From Dokdonella_A sp963775445 (GTDB lineage: Bacteria > Pseudomonadota > Gammaproteobacteria > Xanthomonadales > Rhodanobacteraceae), in contig CAVZIT010000004.1 in NCBI GenBank assembly GCA_963775445.1, positions 682,001-746,000 of the forward strand: DNA of 64,000 bases. The letters run 5' to 3'. The notes beneath the pieces are model-generated. The model did no database searches, was not told where the DNA came from, and saw nothing but the letters and a program-made list of their open reading frames with translations. A program made the position numbers and the translations under genes. This document shows, piece by piece, positions 1 through 9,893 of the stretch; within the stretch, counting starts at the first letter, position 1, and each line of letters opens with the position of its first letter.

Positions 1-917
1 ATGCGAGCGATCGCAGCAAGCTGGCAAGTCTCGAGAAGGCGTTGCGTGCGTCTCAGGCGCGCCAGGCCAGCACCAGCGAGCAGCTGGCCAAGGTGCCTTC
101 GGCGACACGCAGCGTTTCAAAGCTTCCGATCATCAGCGACGCGGCTGCTCCGGTCGCGGTGGACGGCGCTCAATTCGGCCGCTATCACGCCCTGATCATC
201 GGTGTGCAGAATTATCAGGACTACGCGCCGCTGCGTACGCCGATCGAAGATTCGCGCGCGGTAGCCGACGTGTTGCACAAGAAGTACGGGTTCAGCACGA
301 CGGTCCTGCTGGACCCGGATTTTTCGGCCATCGTGGGCGCGATCGTGAAATTGTCGACCGAGTTGACGCCCGAGGACAATCTGCTGATCTATTTTGCCGG
401 TCACGGCGTTCTCGACGGAAGCAATCGCGGATTCTGGCTGCCGCTCGATGCTCAGCCCAAGATCCGCAGCCCCGCGCTGCCCACCGCGACGCTCGCCGAG
501 TTTTTGCGCATGTTCAAGGCACGCAGCATCCTGGTGGTGGCCGATTCGTGCTTCGGCAGTGCACTTTCGACCAGCATCGGTCGCTACATGGGCGGCCCGG
601 AGTTCTACGCGAGCGGAATTCCGAGCGGCTATCTGGACCGCAAGGCGCGCTACGTGCTTGCCTCGGGCGGCCTCAAGCCGGTTCTGGATCAGTCGGGCGA
701 CGGCCATTCGGTGTTCACCTCGGTGTTCCTCAAGGTGCTAAACGAGAACGACCGCATCCTCACCCAAACCGGCCTCGAGCAGGAACTCGCAGGTCCTGTG
801 CATACCAAGTCGGTTGAACTGGGCATGGCACAGTCGCCTGAGCTCAAGAAAATGCGTTCGGCTGGTGACACGGGCGGCGCGTTCTTCCTGGTACCGCGTG
901 CGGTGGCGGGAGGTTGA
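1..917 (+). CDS. Caspase-like (peptidase C14 family) protein, 5' end outside window
   Basis: The reading frame is open from the first bases, so the gene starts upstream; about 304 C-terminal residues are visible. The first 45 or so residues look helical and charged. A caspase fold follows, opening with HALIIGVQNY near nt 186. The putative catalytic His lies in YFAGHG (His codon 402-404) and the catalytic Cys in ADSCFG (Cys codon 549-551), the usual order and spacing for the p20 domain of bacterial caspase homologues (metacaspase/orthocaspase-like). The family cleaves after Arg/Lys or Asp; specificity cannot be read here. The protein ends soon after the domain, so any partner domain is N-terminal and outside the window. 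It lies 74 bp before a DUF11-repeat gene on the same strand, suggesting a shared operon. Confidence 0.85.
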   Translation, partial: ASDRSKLASLEKALRASQARQASTSEQLAKVPSATRSVSKLPIISDAAAPVAVDGAQFGRYHALIIGVQNYQDYAPLRTPIEDSRAVADVLHKKYGFSTTVLLDPDFSAIVGAIVKLSTELTPEDNLLIYFAGHGVLDGSNRGFWLPLDAQPKIRSPALPTATLAEFLRMFKARSILVVADSCFGSALSTSIGRYMGGPEFYASGIPSGYLDRKARYVLASGGLKPVLDQSGDGHSVFTSVFLKVLNENDRILTQTGLEQELAGPVHTKSVELGMAQSPELKKMRSAGDTGGAFFLVPRAVAGG

Positions 918-991
918 GCTTGCGTTTCGTTCCGCTGGAAATCATGAAATAAATTTCGGCCCGCTGGGCCACCTGAAGCATGGGGAGCATC

Positions 992-3900
992 ATGCAATCT
1001 GGACACACCAAGGCGCCTGGTAGTCACAGTGTGCGAAAGGCGTTGATCTGCACCGGTGCATCGCTGGTGGCGAGCATTTTCCTGAGTGGCGATGTCGTCT
1101 CGGCTGTTGGGGGACCGTCGCCCGCCAATCATGCTTCAGTGACCGTCGCACTCAAGGCATCGCGTGGCGCGCTGGATCCGGGCGGCCTGATTACCTACAC
1201 CATTACCGTTGGCAATAACGGAAACGCGGATGCGATGGGCATGCATGTGCTCGCGCCGTTGCCCGTTGGCATCGATTCCATGCACTGGACGTGTTCGGCC
1301 GACGGAGGTGCGCGCTGCCCGGGCACCTCCGGAGACGGCGATATGGACCAATCGATCGCCGTCTTGCCGGCCAGCGGTATCTTGAGCTACAGCGTCGATG
1401 CCCACGTTGCCGCGCGTCCGCCTTCGTGGGTGAAAAATGTAGCCACGGTGCAGGTGCCCACGGGCGTGACCTGTGCTGATCGACAAACCGCACCGTGCAC
1501 AGCCCGTCTCGACCTTCCGGCGGGGCCTCGAATCACCATCGCGAGCAATGCGAATGTGCAAGCGCCTGAACCGGCGCAACCGTTCGTTTACACGCTGACC
1601 GTTCGCAATGCCGGAACGGTCGATGCAGCCGGAACCATGATCCGCGATCCGATCCCGACCGGCCTTGCGCAATTCGACTGGACTTGCGCGCCCAGCGCGT
1701 TGTGTCCACGCAGCAGCGGGTCGGGTCCCCTGCACGAAAGGCTGGCCCGTTTTCCTGCTGCATCGGCGCTGACTTACACAATCCATGCGCGGTCCATCGC
1801 CGATCCGCCCGCGCGCATTACCCAGATGGCCACCGCGAATCCGCCGTACGGCGGAAGCTGCGGCGAGGGCGATTCGATCCACGCGCCGCCATGCTTCGCA
1901 GCGGCCATCAGCCCGGCTGGTCACATCGCGTGTGGTACCGCGGGGGCTCCAGCCTGCGAGCAGGCGCGGGCCGCGGTTCCGGATGGTACGGTTGCGAATA
2001 TATACATCGATAAGTACGACTACAACGGCTACGCACTGCCCGGCGACTCGGTGACGTATTACGTCGACGTTGAAAATTTTGCCACCGGCGCGTCGGCCAA
2101 CGGCACGGTATTGGTCGACAATATTCCCGCGGGGATTGCAAGTTTTGATCTGTGGACCTGCATGAATATCGCAGGCAATGCCCAGTGCCCGAATGCCCGG
2201 GGCATCGGCGCGATCAATGAAACCATCGATCTGCCTCCAGGCGGCGGCCTTGAATATGCGATCAACGCGACGGTGAACCAATCCCCCCCGACCATCATCA
2301 CGAACGTGGCGACGGCGACACCACCTTTCGGTTCCGGTGGGTCGGGTGTTTGTTCGGACGGCAGCCAGCCGCCCTGCGTCGCGCAGGACATGCTGCCCAC
2401 GGTCCCGGTGATCGATGTCGGCAAATTTCTGGGTATCCCCGGATCTCCGAACGGCGCCACGGAAATTTCGCCCCTTGGCAATGGCTCGTCCACTCCGCCC
2501 GGCAGCAGCGTCACTTACACGGTTTATGTTGCCAACGATGGTGCGGACATCGCGACGGGCGGCCCCCCGTTGACGATCAGCGATCCGGTCCCGGCGGGCC
2601 TGGACAACGTGACATGGACGTGCAGCGCGTTCGGTGGGGGAATGCCGGGCTCGAATGCTCCGCGAGGCTTTGGTTGCCCCAATGTCAGCGGCAGCGGCGA
2701 TATCAATGAAGTCGTGACGACGCTCCCCAACAGTTACGAATTGGACTACACAATCATGGCCACGGTGGACGCCAATCCGCCCGGCAGCATCACCAATATC
2801 GTCACCGTCGCGCCGCCGTCAGGCAGCATATGCTTCGATGGTTCGACGCCACCGTGCAGCGCCCAGGTGGTCACGTACACGCGGCCCACCGTGAGCGTGG
2901 CCAAGACCGCCGATCAACAGCAACTGGTGCCCGGCGGGGTGGTCACATACACGGTGACGGTCGGCAATTCCGGAGACGATGCCAACGGCACGGTATTGCG
3001 CGATCCGGTGCCTTCCGGTATCGATCAGTTTTCATGGACCTGTACCGGATTCGGCACGCAGTGCCCGGCAGATTCGGGTACTGGTGGATTGCAAGAGCAA
3101 TTCAGCGTATTTCCGGCAGGCGCGCAGGCGGTTTACAGCATCACGGCGCAGGTGAGCCAGGATGCTGTGGACAGCGTTACCAACGTCGCCAGTCTCACAC
3201 CCATCGCTGGCGGCGTGTGCGAAAACGACATGTGTGATGCCGCGTTGACCTTGCCCGTGGCACCGGTGCCGATGGCCAATCTGACCATCACCAAGACCGC
3301 CGATGTCACCGAAGCGATACCCGGCCAGCCGATCACGTACACCATCACCGTCACCAATATCGGTGATGCCGCAGCGCTCGATACCGTGCTTGCCGATCCT
3401 TTGCCTGCGGGACTTGGCGGTTTCAACTGGACCTGCACGAGTTCGACCAACGAATGCCCGAACGCGAGTGGCAGCGGCGACATCGACGAAACCATTCCGA
3501 TGCTTACCGGCGAAGTCACTTACCAGGCCACAGCGGTAGTGAACCGGCAGCCTCCGCCGCCTGCAACGATCGTCAACGTCGCGACGATCACGCCGATGAA
3601 CGGCGCGACCTGCGATCAGGATGTGTGCACGGCAACCTCGTCGGTGCCAACCGGCATGGCGGGGGCGGCCCAGATCAATGTCAGCAAGACCACGCAGAAC
3701 CAGCAGGCAACGCCGGGCGGACAGGTTTCCTACTTCATATCCATATCGAACAGCGGTCAGACCGACGCTGGCGCTGTGACTATCGTGGATCCGATACCGA
3801 CCGGCTTGACGCAATTCACCTGGACTTGCATCGAGGACGGCGCGACCTGCCCGAATGCGAGCGGCACGGGTGCGATCGACCAGACCATTGCGACACTGCC

Positions 3901-6025
3901 GGTGAACGGGTTTATCGGCTACAACATCACGGCAACGGTATCGCCGACCCCACCGCCGAACGTGACCAACACGGCCACCGCGACACCGGCCGATGGCATG
4001 GGCTGCACGGCGACAAGTTGTACCTCGTCGGTCACGTTGCCCACCGGCACCACGGGCGCACCGCACATTACGGTCACCAAGTCCACGCAAGCCACCGAGG
4101 TGTTGCCGGGCGGCCAGGTGCAGTACACCGTCCAGGTCCGCAACGACGGCACAGCCGATACCGGTCCGGTATCCGTGTCCGACGCGATTCCAGCAGGCTT
4201 GACCAGCTTTTCCTGGACCTGCATCGGCAGCGGCGTGACGTGCCCGTCTCCCAGCGGCAGCGGTTCCATCGATGAGAGCCTGCGAACGCTGCCCGCGAGC
4301 GCCAACGTCAGCTACACGATCAATGCGAACGTATCTGCCAATCCGCCGCCAGCGGGCGTCACCAACACCGCAACGGCAGCGCCCGCGGACGGCATGGGCT
4401 GTGAGGATCCAACGACCTGCACATCATCGGTTACGTTGCCGGTGGGTACGCCGCCCGCAGCCGATATCCTGGTCAACAAGGTTGCGAATGTGACTTCGCT
4501 CACGCCAGGCGGACAGGTGATCTACACGGTGTCGATCAGCAACGATGGAGATGGCGACGGTCAGCAGATTGCTGTCGAGGATCCGATCCCGACCGGAATC
4601 GCGGCGTTTTCCTGGACTTGCGCTCCGGTCTCTTCATGCGCGAACGCGAGTGGCAGCGGCTCGATCAATGAATTGCTCGCATCGCTTCCCGCAGGGGGCC
4701 AGGCGACCTACACCATCACTGCGTCAGTCGCCGCCAATGCTTCCGGCAACGTGACCAATACCGCGAGCGCATTGCCGTCGGACCCGAGCATCTGTTCGGG
4801 CAGCAACTGCACCTCGTCGGTCACGCTGCCCGTCATCCCGCCCGGCATGCCGAACCTGCTGGTCACCAAGACGTCAGATGTCGGTCTGGTGAATCCGGGT
4901 GGCGAAGTCATGTATACGGTAAGTGTCGCCAACCAGGGCGACGGCGATGCCGCGGGTTCGATCCTCGTGAGCGATCCGATTCCGTCGGGAATCAGCACAT
5001 TTGCATGGACATGCAGCGGACTCAGTTGTCCGGCCGCCAGCGGGAACGGTGCGATCAATCAGACCCTGACCGGTCTCCCGGCGGGCGCGATGGTGAGCTA
5101 TTCCATCGACGCATCGGTTGCGGCCGCTGCGCAGGATTCGGTGACCAATACCGCGACCGCCACACCGTCGGATGGCGTCGGATGCGTTGCAAGCAGTTGC
5201 ACGGCGAGCGTGAGCATATCGGTGATTCAGCCTGGCCGACCCATGGTGAGTGTGTCCAAGACGGGGAACCCGCCGAGCGGTGTGTCGGTTCAGCCGGGCC
5301 AGGGAATCCACTGGACGCTTTCCGCGCGCAACTCGGGCACTGCAACGACGGGCGTCGTGATTCTTTCTGACAGCCTGCCGAACATGGTCAATGACATTTC
5401 GGTGGCTGCGGACGCGGGGGTCGAGTGCAGTCCGAGTCAACCCTCGGCGGGGCAGCAGCTGGTTTGCAGCGTGGCTCCCGGATACACCGGTACGCGGCGT
5501 GTAACCATCGACGCGATCGTTGCAACCGATGCGAGCGGCTCGATTCGCAACGTCGTCACTGCCAGCGGGACGGACGCCCCGGTATGTACCTCGTGCGCGG
5601 TGACCAATCCGGTGGCAACGACGATACCGGGTGCCGATGTGGCGCTCGGCAATTCGCGTCCATTCGTCGCCGCAGGGCTCGTCGGCACGCTGTTCGACGT
5701 CGTCAACCACGGCACGGAGGTTCCGCTGACCGTCACGGCAACACCGGCAACGAGTCTGAGCCTCTTCGCTGGCTACGCGGCCGAATGCACCGCGAGCGAT
5801 GGCGAAGGTGGCACCGTGGTGGTCGTATGTCCGAGCCCACCGCCGATGCAGGGCGTCACTTGCAGCGGCTCGACCTGCACGATCGCATCGCTGCCGGAGG
5901 GAGCAACGATTACGTTGTTTGCAGTTCCGGACGGAACAGCCACGCTGACGGTGCATGCGAACCTCGACGGCGATTCGAATCCTGATGACAACCAGCTGGT
6001 GTTGCCGCCTCCCGCGGCGCCATGA
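992..6025 (+). CDS. Large secreted DUF11-repeat protein (11 repeats)
   Basis: This is a 1677-residue protein with an N-terminal export signal: basic KA..H residues, then a hydrophobic stretch ending near VVSAVGG. About 11 tandem DUF11-type Ig-like modules of 115-140 residues follow. Each contains PGGxVxYTxxVxNxG, a DPIPxG turn, a W-T-C core, a SGSG loop, a YxIxAxV strand, a VTNxATxxP strand and a C-x(3-7)-C pair. The last 150 residues diverge from the repeat. The conserved cysteine pairs suggest disulphides formed outside the cytoplasm. DUF11 proteins are generally surface or adhesin-like; the ligand is unknown. I chose ATG 992 because GGGGAG lies four bases upstream; an in-frame ATG at 980 is the alternative. 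The next gene starts 15 bp after its stop. Confidence 0.85.
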   Translation: MQSGHTKAPGSHSVRKALICTGASLVASIFLSGDVVSAVGGPSPANHASVTVALKASRGALDPGGLITYTITVGNNGNADAMGMHVLAPLPVGIDSMHWTCSADGGARCPGTSGDGDMDQSIAVLPASGILSYSVDAHVAARPPSWVKNVATVQVPTGVTCADRQTAPCTARLDLPAGPRITIASNANVQAPEPAQPFVYTLTVRNAGTVDAAGTMIRDPIPTGLAQFDWTCAPSALCPRSSGSGPLHERLARFPAASALTYTIHARSIADPPARITQMATANPPYGGSCGEGDSIHAPPCFAAAISPAGHIACGTAGAPACEQARAAVPDGTVANIYIDKYDYNGYALPGDSVTYYVDVENFATGASANGTVLVDNIPAGIASFDLWTCMNIAGNAQCPNARGIGAINETIDLPPGGGLEYAINATVNQSPPTIITNVATATPPFGSGGSGVCSDGSQPPCVAQDMLPTVPVIDVGKFLGIPGSPNGATEISPLGNGSSTPPGSSVTYTVYVANDGADIATGGPPLTISDPVPAGLDNVTWTCSAFGGGMPGSNAPRGFGCPNVSGSGDINEVVTTLPNSYELDYTIMATVDANPPGSITNIVTVAPPSGSICFDGSTPPCSAQVVTYTRPTVSVAKTADQQQLVPGGVVTYTVTVGNSGDDANGTVLRDPVPSGIDQFSWTCTGFGTQCPADSGTGGLQEQFSVFPAGAQAVYSITAQVSQDAVDSVTNVASLTPIAGGVCENDMCDAALTLPVAPVPMANLTITKTADVTEAIPGQPITYTITVTNIGDAAALDTVLADPLPAGLGGFNWTCTSSTNECPNASGSGDIDETIPMLTGEVTYQATAVVNRQPPPPATIVNVATITPMNGATCDQDVCTATSSVPTGMAGAAQINVSKTTQNQQATPGGQVSYFISISNSGQTDAGAVTIVDPIPTGLTQFTWTCIEDGATCPNASGTGAIDQTIATLPVNGFIGYNITATVSPTPPPNVTNTATATPADGMGCTATSCTSSVTLPTGTTGAPHITVTKSTQATEVLPGGQVQYTVQVRNDGTADTGPVSVSDAIPAGLTSFSWTCIGSGVTCPSPSGSGSIDESLRTLPASANVSYTINANVSANPPPAGVTNTATAAPADGMGCEDPTTCTSSVTLPVGTPPAADILVNKVANVTSLTPGGQVIYTVSISNDGDGDGQQIAVEDPIPTGIAAFSWTCAPVSSCANASGSGSINELLASLPAGGQATYTITASVAANASGNVTNTASALPSDPSICSGSNCTSSVTLPVIPPGMPNLLVTKTSDVGLVNPGGEVMYTVSVANQGDGDAAGSILVSDPIPSGISTFAWTCSGLSCPAASGNGAINQTLTGLPAGAMVSYSIDASVAAAAQDSVTNTATATPSDGVGCVASSCTASVSISVIQPGRPMVSVSKTGNPPSGVSVQPGQGIHWTLSARNSGTATTGVVILSDSLPNMVNDISVAADAGVECSPSQPSAGQQLVCSVAPGYTGTRRVTIDAIVATDASGSIRNVVTASGTDAPVCTSCAVTNPVATTIPGADVALGNSRPFVAAGLVGTLFDVVNHGTEVPLTVTATPATSLSLFAGYAAECTASDGEGGTVVVVCPSPPPMQGVTCSGSTCTIASLPEGATITLFAVPDGTATLTVHANLDGDSNPDDNQLVLPPPAAP

Positions 6026-6040
6026 ATGAAGGGGTGATTC

Positions 6041-8002
6041 ATGCAGAGCAGCCGTAAGTTCATCGGTTTCTGTTTGGCCGCGGGCCTGAACTTGGGCTGT
6101 CTGCCGGCCCTCGCGGCGAGTCAGTCTCAGCTGGTTGTCGTGCACAAGAGCGGGCATGCGCGTGCCTATGCGTTGCGTACGCATGCGCTCAAATCGACGG
6201 CCGCCGTATGCGATTCCGAAGACGTGGAATTTGCGTTTGTTGTCGCTCCGGCGGATGGTCAGGTGACCCGGCGCCTGCAGCGCGGCGTGGACACCACTGC
6301 GGAGTTCAATATCGAAGTGACTGAAACCTGTTCGAACATCGATGGCAGCGCGGCGATCCCTTTCGATGCGGGCGGTGGAAACGCCGTGCGCGGGACAGAC
6401 TACTCATCGGCGCCGGGCGTGGCGACGTTGACATTGTCACGGGAAGGAGGCGGCGCCAGCGCGGATGCCACCGTGTCGGTGCAACTCCTGGATGGCGCGA
6501 CAGCCACATCAGAGCGAACCTTCAATATTGTTCGTCAGGATGGGTCTTTCCAGGGCCAGACCGCGTCCGGATCGCCGGTGGTCGGGAACGTGCCCGGCAG
6601 CCAGACGGCCATTGTCGCCGTGACCATAGCTCCTGGCGCTGGAATCACCGACGCGGCCAACGCCACTCAAGGGCTCGATCTGGCCGCCAGCGAAGTCGCC
6701 CAGGCGGTCGACGAGTTTTGTCGCCCCGGCAGTGGCGGGGGCCGCGATGATCCCGGATGCGCGGCAACACGTGACGCCGCCAGCCGCATCAACGATCCCA
6801 ATACGTCACCTGCAGTTCGCGACGCCGCGACGACCGTGCTCGAAAACAATCTGCTCGCGGTCGCACCGGACGAAACCACCGCACTCGCATTCAATGCGAG
6901 GCAACTCACGATGAACCAGCAGACCAACCTTTCGCAGCGGCTTACCGCGCTGCATAGCCGCAGTGCACCGGGATCCAGCCTGGATGGCCTTACTTTGGTC
7001 AGCGACGGCATTCCGCTGTCGCTTGGCGGCGTTGCCGATACGCTGCAGGCAGATGACGACAGCCAGACCAATCAGAAGAACGAGGAAAAACGCACGCTGC
7101 TCGGCGGAACACGCTGGGGCGTGTGGGCCAATGGCACCTTAGGAGGCTCAACCCGTAGCCGCGATTTGGGAAACTCCGGCTTCGACGACAACACCTGGTC
7201 GCTGACCAGCGGCGTGGACTATCGCTTCACCAATCACCTGTTCCTTGGTGCTGCGGTGGGATTCTCGCGGCAGGATTCCTCGTTCGACAACGACCAGGGC
7301 GATCTCAAGGCAAACGCGACGTCATTGCATTTCTACGGCGGCTATACCGCGGATTCGGGCCTCGCACTCGATGGGTCCCTGAGCTATACCCACAGCAACT
7401 ACGATTTAAGCCGCGCAATCGAATTCTTCCAGCTCAGCCCGGACGGCACCACTTACAGCTCGCTCGGGAGAAACCTCGCGAGAAGCAATCCCAGCGTGCG
7501 CCAACTGGACGCCAGCATCGGATTGACCTATACGATCATCCACGAAGCGTGGACGTTTGCGCCGCAGGCGCAGTACCTGTACCTGAAGTCGGACTATTCG
7601 GCGTTTTCGGAGCGCGGACCGTCCGCGTTCAATCTTGACTACCAGAGCATGCACGACAATGGCGGCTCGCTGTCCGCGGGGATTTATGTTGATCGGACCT
7701 TTGCCACCACGGTTGGCGCATTCAGACCGTATTCGCGGCTGCTCTACTATGCCGACAGCGGTGGCGTGCCCGACGATCTGTTCGCGACGTTCCAGCTGCC
7801 CAACACCGACGGCAGCCATACGCCGATTCGCCTGATCACATCGCAGCCCGACCGTCGCTACGGCACGGTCGAACTCGGCATGGGTTACAGCCGGCCGATC
7901 GGTACGCGCACGGTCGATTTCAACATCGGTGCGCTCGAGTTGTTCGACTCGGACAACCTGCGTCGCTGGTCGCTGCGGCTGGACGCGCGCGTGCCTTTCT
8001 GA
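6041..8002 (+). CDS. Autotransporter-type outer-membrane beta-barrel protein
   Basis: This 653-residue protein has a signal peptide (basic start, hydrophobic core, cleavage near PALA-AS). A short N-terminal region, roughly residues 60-170, resembles a Calx-beta-like sandwich (FVVAPADG, GTDYSSAPG, ERTFNIVRQDG). A helical linker follows (residues 210-320). The C-terminal 290 residues alternate amphipathic beta strands, starting at RWGVWANGTLGG and ending in the terminal aromatic residue of LRLDARVPF, the usual signature of an autotransporter barrel inserted by the Bam complex. A GGGG Shine-Dalgarno site lies 7 bases before ATG 6041. The passenger is short for a classical autotransporter, so the barrel may display or anchor the DUF11 protein encoded just upstream; that is inference. 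It is probably co-transcribed with both neighbours. Confidence 0.82.
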   Translation: MQSSRKFIGFCLAAGLNLGCLPALAASQSQLVVVHKSGHARAYALRTHALKSTAAVCDSEDVEFAFVVAPADGQVTRRLQRGVDTTAEFNIEVTETCSNIDGSAAIPFDAGGGNAVRGTDYSSAPGVATLTLSREGGGASADATVSVQLLDGATATSERTFNIVRQDGSFQGQTASGSPVVGNVPGSQTAIVAVTIAPGAGITDAANATQGLDLAASEVAQAVDEFCRPGSGGGRDDPGCAATRDAASRINDPNTSPAVRDAATTVLENNLLAVAPDETTALAFNARQLTMNQQTNLSQRLTALHSRSAPGSSLDGLTLVSDGIPLSLGGVADTLQADDDSQTNQKNEEKRTLLGGTRWGVWANGTLGGSTRSRDLGNSGFDDNTWSLTSGVDYRFTNHLFLGAAVGFSRQDSSFDNDQGDLKANATSLHFYGGYTADSGLALDGSLSYTHSNYDLSRAIEFFQLSPDGTTYSSLGRNLARSNPSVRQLDASIGLTYTIIHEAWTFAPQAQYLYLKSDYSAFSERGPSAFNLDYQSMHDNGGSLSAGIYVDRTFATTVGAFRPYSRLLYYADSGGVPDDLFATFQLPNTDGSHTPIRLITSQPDRRYGTVELGMGYSRPIGTRTVDFNIGALELFDSDNLRRWSLRLDARVPF

Positions 8003-8015
8003 CCTGCGGCGCAGC

Positions 8016-9758
8016 ATGACCATCGAACCCGAGGAACCGGAGACCCCCGGCGGCGCCGAACCCGGGCGGTCCCCTGCCTCGGACAAGGAGCGGACTCCGA
8101 TTGAACGCGATTCGCTTACGGTAGCGACCGGGGCGAGCGGCGTCGCGCCAAATAAGCCGGTACCGCGTGGCGAGGAGACGCGCGTCACTCACAACGATGG
8201 CGCAAAGCCCGCCGCGCAACGTGATGACGCGACCCGCGTTACCCATAACGAGGCCGGTAAACGCGCAACGCAATCAGAAGAACCGACGCGAGTAACGCAA
8301 AACGACGGGATGAAACCCGGCCAGCCGCGCGATGCGGCGACGCGCGTCACGCACAATGAGAGCGCGAAGGTCGGCGCACCGGCTGACGGCGCGACCCGCG
8401 TCACCCACAACGACGAAGCGAAAAAAAGCGTCGGTCAGCGTGATGTCACGACGCATCTGTCTTCGCCGCCCCGGGCAACGCAACCCTCGTCGAAGTCGCG
8501 CGCGCCCACAGCGGCGAGCGCCATCGGACGCAGCGATCTGCCCGAGGCGGGTCAGATCATCAAATCGCGTTTCGAATTGGTCGATGAACTGGGCCGCGGT
8601 GGAATGGGTGCCGTGTTTCGCGCGCGCGACTTGCGCAAGGTCGAGGCGCAGGATCCCAATCAGTGGGTCGCGATCAAGTTCCTTTCCGCCGCGCTGGACG
8701 GGTTCGAGTTTGCGTTTGTGTCGCTTCAGCGCGAGGCCAAGCATGCTCAGACGCTGAACCATCCGAACATCGTCAAGGTATTCGATTTCGATCGCGACGA
8801 ATCGCTGGTCTACCTGACCATGGAAGTGCTCGAGGGCGAATCGCTGCAACAGCGACTGCGTCAGTCCGACCAGCGGCCTCTCGATGCAGAGGAACGATCG
8901 CGCATCGCATGCGGCATCCTCGCCGGCGTCAGCTACGCCCATTCGCATGACATTACGCACGCCGACCTCAAGCCGTCGAATGTCATGGTTTCGGCCGATG
9001 GCGAGCCGAAGGTCCTCGATTTCGGCATCGCTCGCGGGCTCGAGCACGACAACGTCTTCGATGCCGACGACATCGGCGCTCTCACTGTCGACTATGCAAG
9101 TCCCGAAATGCTCGCCGGCGAACGGCCCACACCGGCCGACGATGTGTATGCGCTGGGTTGCATCGTGTATGCCTTGCACGCCGGCAAGCACCCATTCGAC
9201 CACTTGCGTGCCGATCAAGCGCGCGAGCTGCGACGCAGGCCAGGCCGGCCGCGTTCCATTTCGCGGGTGCAATGGCGTTCCTTGCGCAAGGCGCTGGCGT
9301 TCACGCGGGCCGAACGTCACCCGGATGCGGCCGCTTTCCTGCGCACTTACCGTGGCCTGGATTGGCGCCGTATCGGCATCGCCGCGGCGCTGGTGATTGC
9401 CGTCATCGGGAGCAGCGTATGGTTCCTGGCGGACCCGGTGCAAAGCTATCTGGCGCGCTCGAATCTCACGCCGCAACAAACAACGACGTTGAACAAGGAC
9501 CTCCACGACGGCGCCGAATACCTCACTGCAGGCTACGGTATGGATTCGATTCCTGCATTTGCCGAGGCACTGTCGCTGGATCCGTACAACGCTCAGGCCC
9601 GCGCGGGCATCAATACAGCGCTTGATCAGGCTCGAAAATCCATGCCCGCAGCGGACTATCGGGATTTCCTCATGGGCCAGGCGCGCGAGACCAGCAATCC
9701 CGATTGGATTCGCGATCTCGCCAAGAAAAAACTGGATTCCATCGAGTCGTCGCGTTAA
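8016..9758 (+). CDS. Transmembrane Ser/Thr protein kinase with repeated Thr-rich N-terminal tail
   Basis: This 580-residue Hanks-type kinase has the glycine loop ELGRGGMGAVF near residue 190, the ATP-anchoring lysine in VAIKFL, the catalytic loop HADLKPSN (His 315, Asp 317; HAD replaces the usual HRD), DFG at residues 335-337 and SPEML in the APE position. A membrane span follows near residues 454-475 (AAALVIAVIGSSVWF), then a roughly 100-residue helical C-terminus. Residues 54-148 form five imperfect units of about 18 residues, each with TRVT(H/Q)N(D/E), plus a degenerate sixth; the second Thr fits the pT-x-x-D/E pattern bound by FHA domains. I chose ATG 8016 because upstream in-frame starts run into the barrel gene. 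Loss of the catalytic-loop Arg is typical of kinases not regulated through the activation loop (RD versus non-RD). Confidence 0.87.
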   Translation: MTIEPEEPETPGGAEPGRSPASDKERTPIERDSLTVATGASGVAPNKPVPRGEETRVTHNDGAKPAAQRDDATRVTHNEAGKRATQSEEPTRVTQNDGMKPGQPRDAATRVTHNESAKVGAPADGATRVTHNDEAKKSVGQRDVTTHLSSPPRATQPSSKSRAPTAASAIGRSDLPEAGQIIKSRFELVDELGRGGMGAVFRARDLRKVEAQDPNQWVAIKFLSAALDGFEFAFVSLQREAKHAQTLNHPNIVKVFDFDRDESLVYLTMEVLEGESLQQRLRQSDQRPLDAEERSRIACGILAGVSYAHSHDITHADLKPSNVMVSADGEPKVLDFGIARGLEHDNVFDADDIGALTVDYASPEMLAGERPTPADDVYALGCIVYALHAGKHPFDHLRADQARELRRRPGRPRSISRVQWRSLRKALAFTRAERHPDAAAFLRTYRGLDWRRIGIAAALVIAVIGSSVWFLADPVQSYLARSNLTPQQTTTLNKDLHDGAEYLTAGYGMDSIPAFAEALSLDPYNAQARAGINTALDQARKSMPAADYRDFLMGQARETSNPDWIRDLAKKKLDSIESSR

Positions 9759-9893
9759 GCGCAGCTCCATTCGCTGTCCTCCATGCGCCTCCTTTTCCGG
9801 CCCAATCCGGCCCCGGCGAGCTGCGAGGCGCCACTCGTGCGTGCAGTTGACCGTGGATACAAGCGCTGATCCAAGACGCATGTCCGGACAAGT

